This document shows positions 1-12,013 of a DNA stretch of 64,000 bases, piece by piece. The translations under genes and the position numbers were made by a program. The notes under the pieces were generated by a model. That model worked only from the letters and a program-made list of their open reading frames with translations. It did not search any database and was not told the DNA's origin. The stretch lies in the NCBI RefSeq assembly GCF_050003625.1, contig NC_134398.1, positions 78,896,003 to 78,960,002 of the forward strand, read 5' to 3'. This stretch comes from Haematobia irritans. Taxonomy: Eukaryota > Arthropoda > Insecta > Diptera > Muscidae. Positions within the stretch are counted from its first letter, which is position 1. Every line of letters begins with the position of its first letter.

Positions 1-1115
1 TAGACAAAGTTCACCGTATGGCGTGCTTGTGTATCTCAGGCGCATTTAGCAAGATAGGAACAAATTCCCTTAATGCCATGCTGCATCTATTGCCTTTAGA
101 CATTTTGGCCAAACAGTCAGCTGCCACAACGGCTGTGCGGTTGCGCGAGCTATCGCTGTGGTCGGAATAAAGTTACGGTCACAGTTCGGTCCTCAAAATT
201 ATGCCAGATGTGCCTAACGTAGTGGATCATACTTTGGTGAAACCACTTTTCGACAAAAAGTTTGAAACTCTAATTCCCAACAGCGAGGCGTGGTGCACAC
301 AGGCCCCGGGGAATAAACGATATATAGATTTATACACTGATGGCTCCATATTGGATGTACAAGTGGGTTTTGGAGTATATTCTAAAGATCTGGAACCTCC
401 AATAGAGAAAAGATTACTTACTCACTTTGGTGTTTTTTTTTAAGTTGAAATATTAGCAATAAGAGAGGTAGCGAATTGACTGAGAAGTAATGTTCCAAAA
501 AATGTTGGCATTAATATATACTCAGACAGTTAACCAGCAATAAAATCCTTGGACTCTGTGTTCCTTAACTTGGAAACGGCCATCGACTGCCGCAAATCTC
601 TCAATGGGATGGCTGAGCAGCACAATATTCACCTAATATGGGTGCCTGGCCATATGAACATACCGGGGAACTGCGAAGCGGATGAGTTGGCAAGGCTAGG
701 GACTACCTTACATATTCCAGGGGAACTAGAATATATTGGTATGCCCCTGGCTACCTGCAAGCTCATACTGCGTGAGAAGGCTGTTATGATGGCATCTGTT
801 CGATGGGAGAATTGCAAGGGTTGTAACGACACCAATCAAATATGGCCCCATTTAAACTTAAACCGCACACCAGATATGCTGGTGTTCTCGAGACGTCAGA
901 TATCACTCCTGATATCTATGAGGCAGCGACCCGTTATAGAAGATACTATTGGCGCGAAGTATAATGACTATTGTATGAACTGTCATGATGCGGAGGAAAA
1001 TGAATCAATTAAACACCTCCTATGTGAGTGTCGTGCAGTTTGTGTAAGGCGTAAGCAAATTTTAGGGGCATATATAGCTTTAGATTACTGGCGGACCTGG
1101 AAAACGTTAACGTAA
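1..1115 (+). pseudogene. LINE ORF2 relic: RT end, RNase H, Cys/His tail
   Basis: Broken second ORF of the LINE. About 60 residues of the end of the reverse transcriptase are followed by a stop near 167. RNase H then starts at the YTDGS motif (about 333-347) and continues past a T-run frameshift at about 432-442 and stops near 477 and 531. The VPGH and CEADELARLG motifs (about 640-695) mark the end of RNase H. A further frameshift lies near 915. A CNDT segment and a late CMNCHD...HLLCEC cluster (about 972-1030) resemble the C-terminal zinc-finger region of jockey/R1-type ORF2. It cannot encode a working enzyme. Confidence 0.85.
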
Positions 1116-1302
1116 GTAGTCTGCTAATGTTTTTGGAACAATCTGGTTGGTTCAACAGAAGAAAATAATCGAGAAGGTTCAGCGGTTAAAACTAGAAGTG
1201 CCCATATGTAATAGGTATTTTAGTTAATAGGTATCACAATGGACTGAATAGTGTAAGTGAGCATGAATCTTAATCGGGCTGCCACTTAAACCTAACCTAA
1301 CC
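1..1302 (+). mobile_element. Jockey-like LINE, 3' fragment (cut by the window edge)
   Basis: 3' part of a non-LTR retrotransposon. It reads through the end of a reverse transcriptase, an RNase H domain, a terminal Cys/His region and a 3' UTR ending in tandem AACCT units (about 1287-1302). The last 100 bases match, in opposite orientation, the LINE at 15059-15872 and the tail of the SINE at 43441-43790. The 5' end lies outside the window. It is inserted in an M/V-type repeat that resumes at 1303. Confidence 0.85.
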
Positions 1303-2985
1303 TACATACCTGCTAAAAAAAAGTAACAGCCCACGCCGACTATACAACTGAGGTATGTCGGCATGTCAAACAAAACCAAGCAAAACCAAAACATTCCTAC
1401 AAGAACAAAAACACATGTGCCTTCATTGAAAACAACACCTCATCCAGACAAATAAACCATTCGCGAATAACAAACACACACAAACCACTGAAAGAACAAA
1501 AATAAAAACATCCCCACGCTCAGATATACACAACATCCCCATCATTCGCTACCATTTCTCATTATTGCATTGCATGCTCTCACTCTCAAACAAAATTCAA
1601 GTAACATCATATTTACATTAAACATATTCCACTCTGCCGAGAAAGATCTCTGTACTATGCATTAGTTCATCGCATCTGTCAACAATTTAGTCTAAAAACA
1701 AAGTTCTTAAATGCATATCAGTATAAGAACGATGAAACGTTTAACTTAAAAGTAGCAAAAATTTCATGAAATGATATCTACCCATTTTGGACGAAAATGT
1801 CTATAAATTTAACTACCAGTTAAGAACATTTTTAAGAAAATTTTTTCTTCGCTGGGTATAAGAATTTGCTACTGAACAAGAAAATTTTATTCACTAATAA
1901 CAAAGCATTCGTAAAATAAACAAAATTTGAACTAAAACCAAGTTTCCTCATATTTAGTAAAACTTCTTATAAAATGATAATTCTGACTTCCTTTATTATA
2001 GAATGCTTATCATACATACGAATAACACTTGGCATAGAAAAATATTTTAGTTCATTCGTACTAAGAAGTATTCAATCCTTTTAAAACTTAAGGAGACACA
2101 CTTGTTAGAATATAGGAAATTTTCCTATGTTTCTTTTATCTACCTGTAATCGATAACTGTCATCGATGTAATCGGTATGTTTGCGCGTGGGTTGTTTCTT
2201 TAGTTGGAATCGCGTTGTTATGGTATACGGAGGGATTGTTAACAAATAATATAGTAAAATAATATAATAAATAACAAATAAAATATAAAAAAGTATTTGT
2301 TATTTTAAATTAGTGAGAAAAAAATTATGTTCGTGATGGTGTATAAAGAAAGAAAACAGAATAACAACCCATTCATTCGTCTTCATTTTGTAATCTTCAA
2401 TTAACAGGTAACATTCAGTGACGCTAACCTTTTGTGAAAAAATTGGTTTACGATTTTTTATATTTGTAGGTATTGAAATTGTAAAAGGAGGACAAAATCG
2501 TTACGCAGCAACTTATTAAAAGTGGAAGGTACAAGAAGAAGAAAAAATGCGTTTTACAGTTGATGACATTACATGGAATTGGAAATAGTGGAATAATAAA
2601 CTAATATTTCAAGGACAGTCGATGTTGTTGATTCTTAATAAATATATTTAATATATTAATAAAACGTGTATTTTACTGAAGAAAAAATTGCCTATATAAA
2701 TAAATTAAATTTTATTTATTTTTATTTAAAAACGAAGGTAAGCAGTTCTAAGTTTGAAGAAAAACGGTTTACGACAAATATGTAAGATTTGTCCCAATGA
2801 ATGAAAAAGTTCAATAAAATCATTTCATATATGAATTCAATTCAGTTAAATTTTTTCATTCTGTAGTATAATAATATACTAATATGTGGAATGCATTCTA
2901 CCTAATTTCAACGAAAATCACATCGTTCAACTTTCTTCACAATTAGTTCATTTTAACTTGGAGAAAGGGTCACTTTTTTCTGGGT
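1303..2985. repeat. M/V-family non-coding repeat
   Basis: No coding sequence seen. Two blocks repeat elsewhere. 1310-1800 resembles 39880-40300, including the 'cagcccacgcc' and 'aacaacacctcatcc' stretches. 1850-2985 resembles 57860-58140 plus 59575-60545, including 'ggaatcgcgttgtt' and 'ggaggacaaa'. The right end, CACTTTTTTCTGGGTG at about 2970-2985, matches the inverted left end at 57658. It is probably a non-autonomous element of unknown class. The LINE at 1-1302 interrupts its left side. Confidence 0.6.
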
Positions 2986-2986
2986 G

Positions 2987-3590
2987 AATGTTCAGTATTT
3001 CTTATACGACTTTCGCACACTGAAAAAAAGCCTGCTAGGTTCCAAAGATTTTGTCTTTACTTTAAAAATTTGGTATTGATTCCGAGCCAAAGAAGCGGAG
3101 AATACAAGTAAGGATACTTTTAAGACACAATTTTCGCTTTTTCGGTTTTTTTTTCTTAATATGCTATCAAAGTCCTTTAAAACGACAACTTTATTTTCCA
3201 AATTAAGACTCGACTTCCAGTAGAAATTATGCTATGTTTCGAGTAAAAACGTCTTTAAAATAAAATTTGAAAACATTTCCTATATTTGAACGATATTTTG
3301 CTTTGTAGTCAAGATGCAAACAGACAACAAATTTAAGGACAATTTCATTAAATTTAAAGAATTTTTCTGAATTATTAAAGTCAAGTTGACCTTAGCATTT
3401 TTTTTTCATTTTTTTCATGTTACGATACCCATTTTTAAGTGAAATCACTTAATTATAAGGACAATACGACTTCATTGAAAAGTTTATCGACTTTTGGACA
3501 AGGAAAAAAACTTTATATTAGAGAAATGCTAAGCAAAATTTGCATTCGTAATTTAAAGACATGAAATCTTTGACCTCACTGCCGATATCA
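2987..3590. repeat. X-family-like MITE fragment
   Basis: Starts near an end-like CACTGAAAAAAAG (about 3023) and contains the X-family phrases 'ggtattgattccgagcc' (about 3071) and 'ctttgtagtcaa' (about 3302), both also present at 25955-26030 and 42690. No coding potential. Boundaries are approximate because neighbouring AT-rich repeats blur them. Confidence 0.5.
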
Positions 3591-3815
3591 ATTAATTATT
3601 AAAATATAGATTGACTTTGGTCGTAATGTCAATTAATACTTTAATTGATTTTTATGCCAATTATTTTTTTTATTTTTTTATTTAATCAATTAAAAATTAA
3701 TTTCGTGATTACATATTTGCGATTGAAGACATTTCACTAGAAAACATGATTAAATCCGCACTTTCCGTGATTGTAACCGAAAACTTGTTTGTGTGTATGA
3801 TAACTAAGTGTCCTC
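3590..3815. repeat. AATTAATT-rich MITE fragment
   Basis: Runs of TCAATTAA/TTAATTGA and a right end with 'cgtgatt...ttgtttgtgtgta' match the right half of the complete copy at 22299-22874 and the fragment at 50485-50685. Confidence 0.5.
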
Positions 3816-3883
3816 CTACCATTATCGTCATCGTCCTACAATAGCCATCGTTATGATCAATGCCAAAAATTACCAACAATGAT

Positions 3884-4192
3884 TTAGTTATAAACATTTT
3901 TTTCAACACCTTGCGGCAATAAAAGCATTTTCACCATATCCTCCAGTGGTAGGGCATAAACCTTCACAAACGTTAACAACCATGCAAGGGACAACAAAAA
4001 GGAGGATACACCATCAGTTGTAAAACTCAATATCAACCTGTCGGTTATTGTAGTGATGTCCTTTCGTAAGGATCTGTATTTATTATTTCTGTCACTAGTC
4101 CTTACCTCCAACCAGAAGCAATGACTTCTATCGCCATTGTTATCGAATTGTGTTGGAGTTCTGGTTTGCTGGGGATATTCATTCAATTTCAT
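3884..4192 (-). other. Unassigned 102-codon ORF
   Basis: Open frame from an ATG at 4192, in sequence with no visible repeat signature. A possible splice donor (GTAAGG on the minus strand, about 4109) lies 28 codons in, right after a Trp-Leu-Glu. I recognise no domain. There is one hydrophobic stretch (LSLAWLLTFVKVYALPL). It could be a diverged exon or chance. The only argument for it is the lack of repeat matches in the rest of the window. Confidence 0.15.
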
Positions 4193-5731
4193 TTATTTGA
4201 TTTGTAATTTTTGCTTCATTCAGCAAAACATGAACGCAAAGAATGGACGTATTTCACGTGCTCCGCTCGGTCCTAAATCCTAACAAAAGAAGATATAATA
4301 TTATTCTTACTTGCCACAGTGGCATTCCGAATGGTGAAAATATGCTGAATTGTTTATTTTTTAAATGATGCATACGCCCAGTTGTTTTTTATTTATTTTT
4401 TTTTTCTATGAAGGTTGAGACTTGTCCTGCTCGATGACATCATGAAATTTTCATATGATGTGGGCTTAAACAAATGAAATAAATTTATCAACTATAGCTC
4501 GAGAGGTTGTTATAGAAATTTAAATATATATATTTCCAAGTTTTGCAAAATATGTTTGGAACATATGTTAGAGAAGCTTTTTTTTGTTTTCGGGCACAAT
4601 TTTAAAACACAATATATTTAAGTGCAAACATGTAATGTTCCTAAACTAACACTAAATATTTGGAACATCTATGTTAATATGTTAGAATATATTATGTTTG
4701 GGGCATGAGTGAATGCAAACATATATAAATTTACAAATTTCGACTAAACATACATATGTTGTGATATTTTATTCAAAGCGACAGAGAGAGTATATAGAAA
4801 GAAATAGAGATGGAAACCGGGAGAGTTGACGAAAGATATCAACATAACACAACTAAAGAATCAAAAGAGAACAATTTCTGTGAAACCGCTTGTATGTTGT
4901 TTCGGAAAACTGTGTTATGATAAGGCCAAAAAATTGATATGCTTAAGTCTAAATATTATTTAATTTGAATAAAGAGAATAGACATTCGGAACCAAGAGAA
5001 TAGACATTTGGAAAGCAAACAGCATATGTTTTCGCCTTGAGAGTAGCATTTTATGTATGTGTGGACATGTGTTTTGTTTATCATTTTGGCATTATGGGCA
5101 TAATTTTTTTCTTGGTTCGTTAAAAGAAATCAGGGGTCTTCATAAAAATAACGAAAGGGCACTATACTCTTTTTAGAGTTGGGACAGTAAAATGAAATAA
5201 GGAGGAAGTAGTGAAAAATTACATAGTAAAATGTATAAAAACAAAGTTTAGTTCCTCTTTATGAATAAATAGTCCACGAGGAATTGACGGACACCTTCAA
5301 ATATAAAAGCGGGCATTAAGTTCGAGTTTTGCAGCTAAAACAATTTAAAAAGTTTATTTTCTTTAAAATGAATTATTAAAGACAAATAAAAGGCATTTTA
5401 GAGCGATGGCGTTAAATGCTAGTAAAAAACTGTTCACGCCTAACTAAATTTATGTTTATATTATAAAATTATTTATGTATGTTTGTACTCGACTCCACGT
5501 TCTTCTTTTGTTAGAGTTTTTGAATTCCTTCCAAATTTTAAAGGTTTGTACCAAAAACAGTTTTTTGTTATAAAATTGTTATTTTTGCAATAAAAAAAAA
5601 AATATTTTATCCAAAAAGCAGTCAATTTCGTTTATATCAAGCACTGTTACTGACTATAAATCTTTAATAATCCACATTTCGAAGTTTCATTATAAAAAAT
5701 TTAATATAGTATAAATATAAATGTGTAAATT

Positions 5732-5815
5732 AAAAAAAAAGTGTTCGGTCGGAGCAGGGATTGAATCCACGACCCTTTGCATGCAAGGCAGACATGCTAA
5801 CCACTGCTCCACGAG
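5732..5815 (-). promoter_or_regulatory. tRNA-like Pol III unit A (element P)
   Basis: On the minus strand there is an A-box-like TGGAGCAGTGG (5811-5801), then a B-box-like GGATTCAATCC (5768-5758), followed after GACCGAACAC by a run of nine T (5740-5732), the form of a Pol III terminator. No acceptor-stem pairing is visible, so it is tRNA-derived rather than a tRNA gene. The same head occurs in the SINE at 43441-43790. Confidence 0.6.
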
Positions 5816-5931
5816 GCAAACAAATGTATGTTTCTTTTAAATAATGTTATGTTTGCATGGGCTCGTGGGCGCTGCAAACTATGCTATATAAATGAAACTT
5901 ATAACAATAGTTTTCTACTGGTGACTATAAC

Positions 5932-6010
5932 AGCTACGTAGTCCAGTGGATAGTGTGTTGGCTTACAAACTGTATGGTCCTCGGTTCGATTCTCCGTGCA
6001 GTCGAAAGGT
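5932..6010 (+). promoter_or_regulatory. tRNA-like Pol III unit B (element P)
   Basis: A-box TAGTCCAGTGG (5939-5949) fits the TRGYNNANNGG consensus. The B-box GGTTCGATTCT (5983-5993) is one base off consensus. Spacing is canonical. A TATA-like 'ctatataaatg' lies about 50 bases upstream, between the two divergent units. No T-run follows closely. Confidence 0.55.
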
Positions 6011-6381
6011 AAAATTTAAATAATTTATAAAAGTGAATAATTTCTTCAACATTATTTGTATTACAGAAAAAGGTGCCAAGAACTAAAATATTTCGTGGAA
6101 GTGAAAATTACGAGTATGTTAAGCAATGAGCACAATGGTCTTTGGGAAAAATTCTTCCAAGCATATAATATTTTTGGGCTCAAAATGCTTCCAAACATAT
6201 AATATGTTCACATAAAACATACATATTAATGTTTCGGCAGTATCCAATAATATATGTGCTTCCTGCAAAATATGTTTGGAACATATGTTAAAGAAGCGAT
6301 TTTTTTTGAGGGTGTGTGTGAAAAATATGAAGTGTATAAATTATGTTGTAATGGAAATGTTTTTTATGTGAACTAACTATA

Positions 6382-7687
6382 CACGCAGAGAAGAAATTGG
6401 AACTAAATGTCTCAATTTTTAAAATTTTTGTCTGAATTCGGACGACACGAACTGTCGTAATTAATTGTCGTAACTGTCACTTAGTTATCACCATTCACAT
6501 ATGGTATTCACAACCGAATGTTATTTCAATTATTTTACAAATGTTATTTCTATTAAAATATTAATTTCATGTCGAAGGAAGACGTATTTTATTGATTTCA
6601 AAGTAAAACGGCAGAATTTTTAAATGCGGCAATTTTTTAATCTTCTAAGCATGTAACAAGTTATCGGAAGATTCAGGATGTAATAGATTGGATGAGAATA
6701 CACTTCCTCAATGGTCAAGGAGCTAAATATGATGATTGAAAGCGCATCTGATGGAAAATGTAGCTCCGTAATTCTGCAAAGAAAAACCTTAATGATTGAA
6801 CACACCTCGTAGGTCCAGATTATTACATAGTCCGAAACGGATTGGAATATACCTCAATTTCTATTTCAATATGTTTAATTTGTAAATGTCATTGCATGAA
6901 AAAATGGCTGCGTTGCTCCATTTCTATGCCATGTGCTCCAATCAATGCAGTTTCCACAGGTATTTATCTTTATCAGAGTTCAGTCTATGATTTGATCAAT
7001 TAACCAAAACCTGTTTCTTTTAATTTAGTAGAATACTGACCAGATAATTGAAATACATGCTGAAAGAAATATGAACTTTCACGATAGCTGGTGAAATCGG
7101 CAAAATATTTTGAGGTATATATTTATTATACTAGTATTTTTTATTTAGATATATATTTCTTGTGCAGATTTTCATGTAATTTTCTAATATGCCCTCCATG
7201 GTGTTGGGTATTTAAGATTCGGCCCGCCCAATCTTGCTGCCATATTTACTCGTAGTTGTTTTCGATACGAATATATATGAATCAATTTATTAATCAATTT
7301 TTATGTTGTTTATAGTAAAGATGTTTTGCCGCATAGGATGATATCTAATTCATGTCGAAGGATATACGAGATGATTTACAACCAACTTAATAGCTAAAAA
7401 ATCATAAAGTGCAATTTTCATCATTTGATCAAATGCATTGATTTTAGATTTATACTATACATATATTTAAATAAAATAAAAAATATAATATAATATTGAG
7501 AAGAAATTGGTTTTTAATTTGGTCATGAGCACTATTAAGGACAGGCAGCACAACCGAATGATGAAAGTAGACCCAACCAACACCATATGAGATATTAGTT
7601 GTGTCGACCGAATCAGTCGGGTGGCACAACTGCCAAAAGGAGGTTGGCAATAAATTCGATTGTCACAACCAATCTGTATTCAGTGTG
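6382..7687. mobile_element. TA-flanked terminal-repeat element W
   Basis: Ends CACGCAGAGAAGAAATTGG (left) and the complement of CACACTGAATACAGATTGG (right) match at 13 of 19 positions, and both are flanked by TA (6380-6381, 7688-7689). No transposase is seen. The minus strand carries a possible splice acceptor (TTTTTCTTTGCAG, about 6790-6778) followed by a 50-codon open frame that I cannot assign. Confidence 0.45.
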
Positions 7688-7689
7688 TA

Positions 7690-8986
7690 GTTTTATTTTG
7701 CCTGGTATCACAAAGGACTACTAATCTAAGCGAGTGAGAAAAGTCGAGTTTTTCCTGTGTTCGATCCATGATAGTGTAACCATCTCTAGCTTCGGCGTTT
7801 AGAGCACAGAACCGATTAAAATAAGATTTTGTCCTTACTGAAATCATGAATACAGTTTATATTGGCATCACTAGAGGTGTAGTTTCATAAAATAATTAGA
7901 CTCGGCCGTACGGAGCCCAGAGTAGACCATTCGTAGTCATCAAATAATTACAAAACGGCTACAGTATGAGTATATTTGAATATTTCAGGTAATAGATTAA
8001 AGAATAGTACCCCCCTGAGTCAATTGTTCGTATAAACTAAGTGAATAATTAAAATATGACCCCAGGAAGACAATGTGAAAAGTGTGGTCATTTTTTGGTT
8101 TTAATTAAAGTCATAATGAAACATTTATATCACAACATTTCTTACAAAATCTTCTGGATGATTTCATTGTCTGATGGCATTGGTCGCAAGCTGGATGTGT
8201 CGTTTGAAGCGGAAATTCAATTTCTACTAAACGGACATAGAGCGACAAATGCAGAGGACTGGAATGTCATTCCTCCTCCAGTGATACATTAGCCCTTAGA
8301 CAATATGGGCACATATTCACTTGGTCAAATAACAAACACGTACGACCCTATCATTGCTATGGTAGCTTCTTGATTGTGGAGATATCTCCATTGCTTCGAC
8401 GAGATTAGAAATTTTGTTCACAGACCTCCCTAAACAGTAGTTGATGTCCTTTTTTTATAATTACTTCATAGCTGGGGGCTAGCTTGCGCTGCAGTCATAA
8501 CCACATCTGTGCCGCATTTCATTTGATGGAGTCCGGAAATGGCTTCGAAATTTCACTCAATATGTTACCAGTGTTGAAAGGACACTCACAATAAAATAAA
8601 AATAAATTAAATTAAATTTGCAAATAAAGTTTAGGGTGTGATCATCGCACGTGGAGCAAGTATGGTGGGTTAATGGGGATAAAGTCTGGGAACTCATTTA
8701 CTTGGAGAAACAATAAACTTGTTCCATAATTTGTATTAACAAGGTGTGAAGTCGAAAAACATCATAGAGAAAACTGTAGTAAATAAATTTTGTTTTTGTA
8801 TTCAAAAGATCTGGTTTAGCCCTTGGTGTCCGTCCGTCTGTTCATGTATTTGTTGTTCGTAAGCTTCCGGTCGCAAATATTCAATTCATCACCAATAATC
8901 AAAGATAAGAGATTGAAGTTATGGGAAAAGATGATACACAGTGGTGGTACAAAAATGGCTTACTTTGGAGAGAACATATGTGTATG
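7690..8986. other. No recognisable feature
   Basis: The first 60 bases (7690-7740) weakly resemble the SINE/LINE tail in plus orientation. A 78-codon open frame at 8056-8292 shows no motif that I recognise and is bounded by AT-rich sequence. The rest appears non-coding. Confidence 0.4.
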
Positions 8987-9923
8987 TAAAGGGTGATTCT
9001 TTTGAGGTTAGGATTTTCATGCATTAGTATTTGACAGATCACGTGGGATTTCAGACATGGTGTCAAAGAGAAAGATGCTCAGTATGCTTTGACATTTCAT
9101 CATGAATAGACTTACTAACGAGCAACGCTTGCAAATCATTGAATTTTATTACCAAAATCAGTGGCAGAAAATCCGCTTTTTTATCGACAAATTTTGTTCA
9201 GCGATGAGGCTCATTTCTGGTTGAATGGCTACGTAAATAAGCAAAATTGCAGCATTTGGAGTGAAGAGCAACCAGAAGCCGTTCAAGAACTGCCCATGCA
9301 TCCCGAAAAATGCACTGTTTGGTGTGGTTTGTACGCTGGTGGAATCATTGGACCGTATTTTTGAAAAGATGCTGTTGGACGCAACGTTACGGTGAATGGC
9401 GATCGCTATCGTTCGATGCTAACAAACTTTTTGTTGCCAAAAATGGAAGAACTGAACTTGGTTGACATGTGGTTTCAACAAGATGGCGCTACATGCCACA
9501 CAGCTCGCGATTCTATGGCCATTTTGAGGGAAAACTTCGGAGAACAATTCATCTCAAGAAATGGACCGGTAAGTTGGCCACCAAGATCATGCGATTTGAC
9601 GCCTTTAGACTATTTTTTGTGGGGCTACGTCAAGTCTAAAGTCTACAGAAATAAGCCAGCAACTATTCCAGCTTTGGAAGACAACATTTCCGAAGAAATT
9701 CGGGCTATTCCGGCCGAAATGCTCGAAAAAGTTGCCCAAAATTGGACTTTCCGAATGGACCACCTAAGACGCAGCCGCGGTCAACATTTAAATGAAATTA
9801 TCTTCAAAAAGTAAATGTCATGGACCAATCTAACGTTTCAAATAAAGAACCGATGAGATTTTGCAAATTTTATGCGTTTTTTTAAAAAAAAAAGTTATCA
9901 AGCTCTTAACAAATCACCCTTTA
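8987..9923 (+). mobile_element. DD41D mariner (rosa/VISITOR-like), copy 1
   Basis: Tc1/mariner-superfamily element, 937 bp. Both ends read TAAAGGGTGATT inward, with TA as target site. The transposase frame has 41 residues between the second and third catalytic Asp, the spacing of the rosa/VISITOR group. It is internally deleted: sequence just after the start codon is joined to the region just before the catalytic domain. Its right end abuts the left end of element Y. Confidence 0.9.
9102..9814 (+). pseudogene. DD41D transposase, deleted copy 1
   Basis: Starts as MNRLTNEQRLQIIEF, the usual N-terminus. At about 9160 it jumps into the catalytic region, losing the helix-turn-helix DNA-binding domain and shifting frame. 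In the catalytic part the three Asp are visible in FSDEAHF (about 9200), QQDGATCH (about 9480) and PLDYFLWG (about 9610). A TGA at 9362-9364 splits the catalytic domain. The 3' end (RGQHLNEIIFKK) is intact. No active transposase can be made. Confidence 0.88.
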
Positions 9924-10213
9924 TATACACGCACAGAAAAAACATGTTTGGGCATGGTTGCCGCATCCATTAAATGCTTATCTAGAACATGTAATTGTCG
10001 CGAATAATTTTGTTTTTGTAAAAATAATTGTCGAGCAGAGAAAAATGTAAGCTGGCAATAAGCATTTACATGGTTCTCAAATGCTGCAAACATGTTCTAT
10101 TATTTAAATGATAAAATGAATTTGAAACCATGAAATGGTCAGGAAAATCATGTACCTGGCCATTCATTTTTTTATGTTTTTTGCAGTGAAAAAGTATTTT
10201 TATATATTACATA

Positions 10214-10693
10214 CACGGACGAAAAAGACTGTTTTTCATATGTTTGGGTGTAAAAAAATTATATGTTTGGAACTCAAGTTTTTTACACAATATTTTTAAG
10301 TGCAAGCATATAATGTTCATAAAATAGCATAACATGTTTGGAACCTATATGTTAGAACATATTATGTTTGGGACATAAAATGTTTGTAAATATAATATGA
10401 TTAGATGCAAACATATATTAATTTGAAAATAGCCTATAAACATATATATGTTTAGAAAGAGACACCTAAAGAGAATGCTGCAAGTAAAATAATGGAAATA
10501 ACCAATTGGCGCCTTAAAAATATATCCACACAAAGAAAATTTCATTAACATTTTTTACTACCAGTGTATGCCTTAAAGTGAAACATAATATGTTTGAACA
10601 ATACAAACAATATGTTGTTTGCACCAATCCTGAAAATATATATGCTTGAAGCAAAATGGGGTATATGTTACAGAAGTTATTTTTTGGAGGGTG
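10214..10693 (+). mobile_element. Short CATATGTTTGG-family terminal-repeat element
   Basis: 480-bp relative of the elements at 35695-36680 and 54852-55825. It begins CACGGACGAAAAAGACTG and ends TTTTTTGGAGGGTG, flanked by TA (10212-10213, 10694-10695). The second Y copy has an empty site here (about 23380), which confirms the boundaries. It lacks the tRNA-like units. Confidence 0.8.
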
Positions 10694-12013
10694 TAGAGAC
10701 ATGCCTAGAACCATTACATGGCCAAACAGGGCATGTACATTTTTTCGTGACCATTTATTTTTTACCTTTTTGCAGCTTTTTGGGCGTCAGTCGTGTGTTG
10801 AATGTTGCTTCGAATGGACGGAGAATACGGAATAATTTGTTTTGTGTTAATTTATTTATTCAGAAGTGGCACGTGCTTTTATGTGAAAACAAAAAAGGGA
10901 AGTGTAATTCAAAAAAATTACCTTTTTTATACCCTTCACCACAACTGTGTAACAGGGTATAATAAGTTCGTGCATTTGTATGTAACGTCGAGAAGGAACA
11001 GTCATTGACCCATCTTTTAATATACCGATTAGAATTAAATTCTGAGTCGATTTAGCGATGTTCGTCTCTCTCATATATAGCTATCGCCCAATTTACACTC
11101 CTATCGCCCCAGAGGCCAATATTTTGTTCCGATTTACGTGAAATTTTGCACAGGGAGTAGAATTAACATTATCAATATGAACTCCGAATTTGGTTGAAAT
11201 CGGTTTAGATTTAGTTATAGCTCCCATATATAGCTTTAGCCCGATTTACACTCCTATGGTCCCAGAGGCCAATATTTTGTTCCGATGTACGTGAAATTTT
11301 GCACAGGGAGTAAAATTAGCATTATAAATATGCATTCCAAATTTGGTTCAAATCGGTTCAGATTTAGATATAGCTTCAATATATAGCATTCGCCCGATTT
11401 ACCCCCATATGGCCCCAGAGACCAAAGGTTTACCCCGAGTTACGTGAAATTTTTCACGGGGAGTAGAATTAACATTCTAAATACGCGTACCGAATTTGGT
11501 TGAAATCGGTTCAAGCTTTCGCACGATTTACACTCCTATGGCCCCAGAGCCCAAAGTTTTACCCCGAGTTACGTAAAATTTTTCATAGGGAGTGGACCTA
11601 ACATTATAGATATACATACCGTATTTGGTTAAAATCGGTTCAGATTTAGATATAGCTCCCATGTATATCTGTCGTCCGATTTACTTATAATTGTGCACAG
11701 AGAATGGAAATAAAATTTTTACTATGCATGCCAAATTTAGTTGGTTCAGATTTAGATGTAGCTGCCATATATATCTTTCGTCCGATTGTAAAGTGGTTTT
11801 GTCGTTGGCTGAGGTAGACCAGTGGTCGTCCAGGATCAACTTTAAGGACCCACAAACCTTAAATTACGAACAGACGATAATGCTTATGTTTGCAAGGTAT
11901 GATGGGGGTCGGTGATTTATTATGTTTATTTATTATTAAATATGCCGGCGGATCGGTTGTTGACGATTTGGTTCGGCTAAAGTCGTTGATACGGGAGTCG
12001 GTGATTTATTATG

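Larger units (their letters stand above)
4533..6308 (+). mobile_element. Terminal-repeat element P with paired tRNA-like units
   Basis: A 1.8-kb non-coding element of the family marked by subterminal CATATGTTTGG/CCAAACATATG motifs. It is the reverse-complement paralogue of 27847-29642 over nearly its whole length. The right end is ...GAAGCGATTTTTTTTGAGGGTG (about 6287-6308). The left side is odd: 4533-4580 carries a copy of a right-end sequence (TGCAAAATATGTTTGGAACA) joined directly to internal left-end sequence, so the true left end has been replaced or rearranged. The interior holds two divergent tRNA-like units, listed separately. Mobilised in trans, presumably by a TA-targeting transposase (inference). 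Confidence 0.75.

Noticed and set aside
5752..6010. Functional tRNA genes (also at 28148-28430, 54268-54545 and 43700-43785)
   Set aside because: A and B boxes are present but acceptor stems do not pair and copies lie inside repeated elements, so these are tRNA-derived units.
10594..10962. 122-codon frame
   Set aside because: Spans the end of a terminal-repeat element and Y sequence; no motif and no conservation in the second Y copy.
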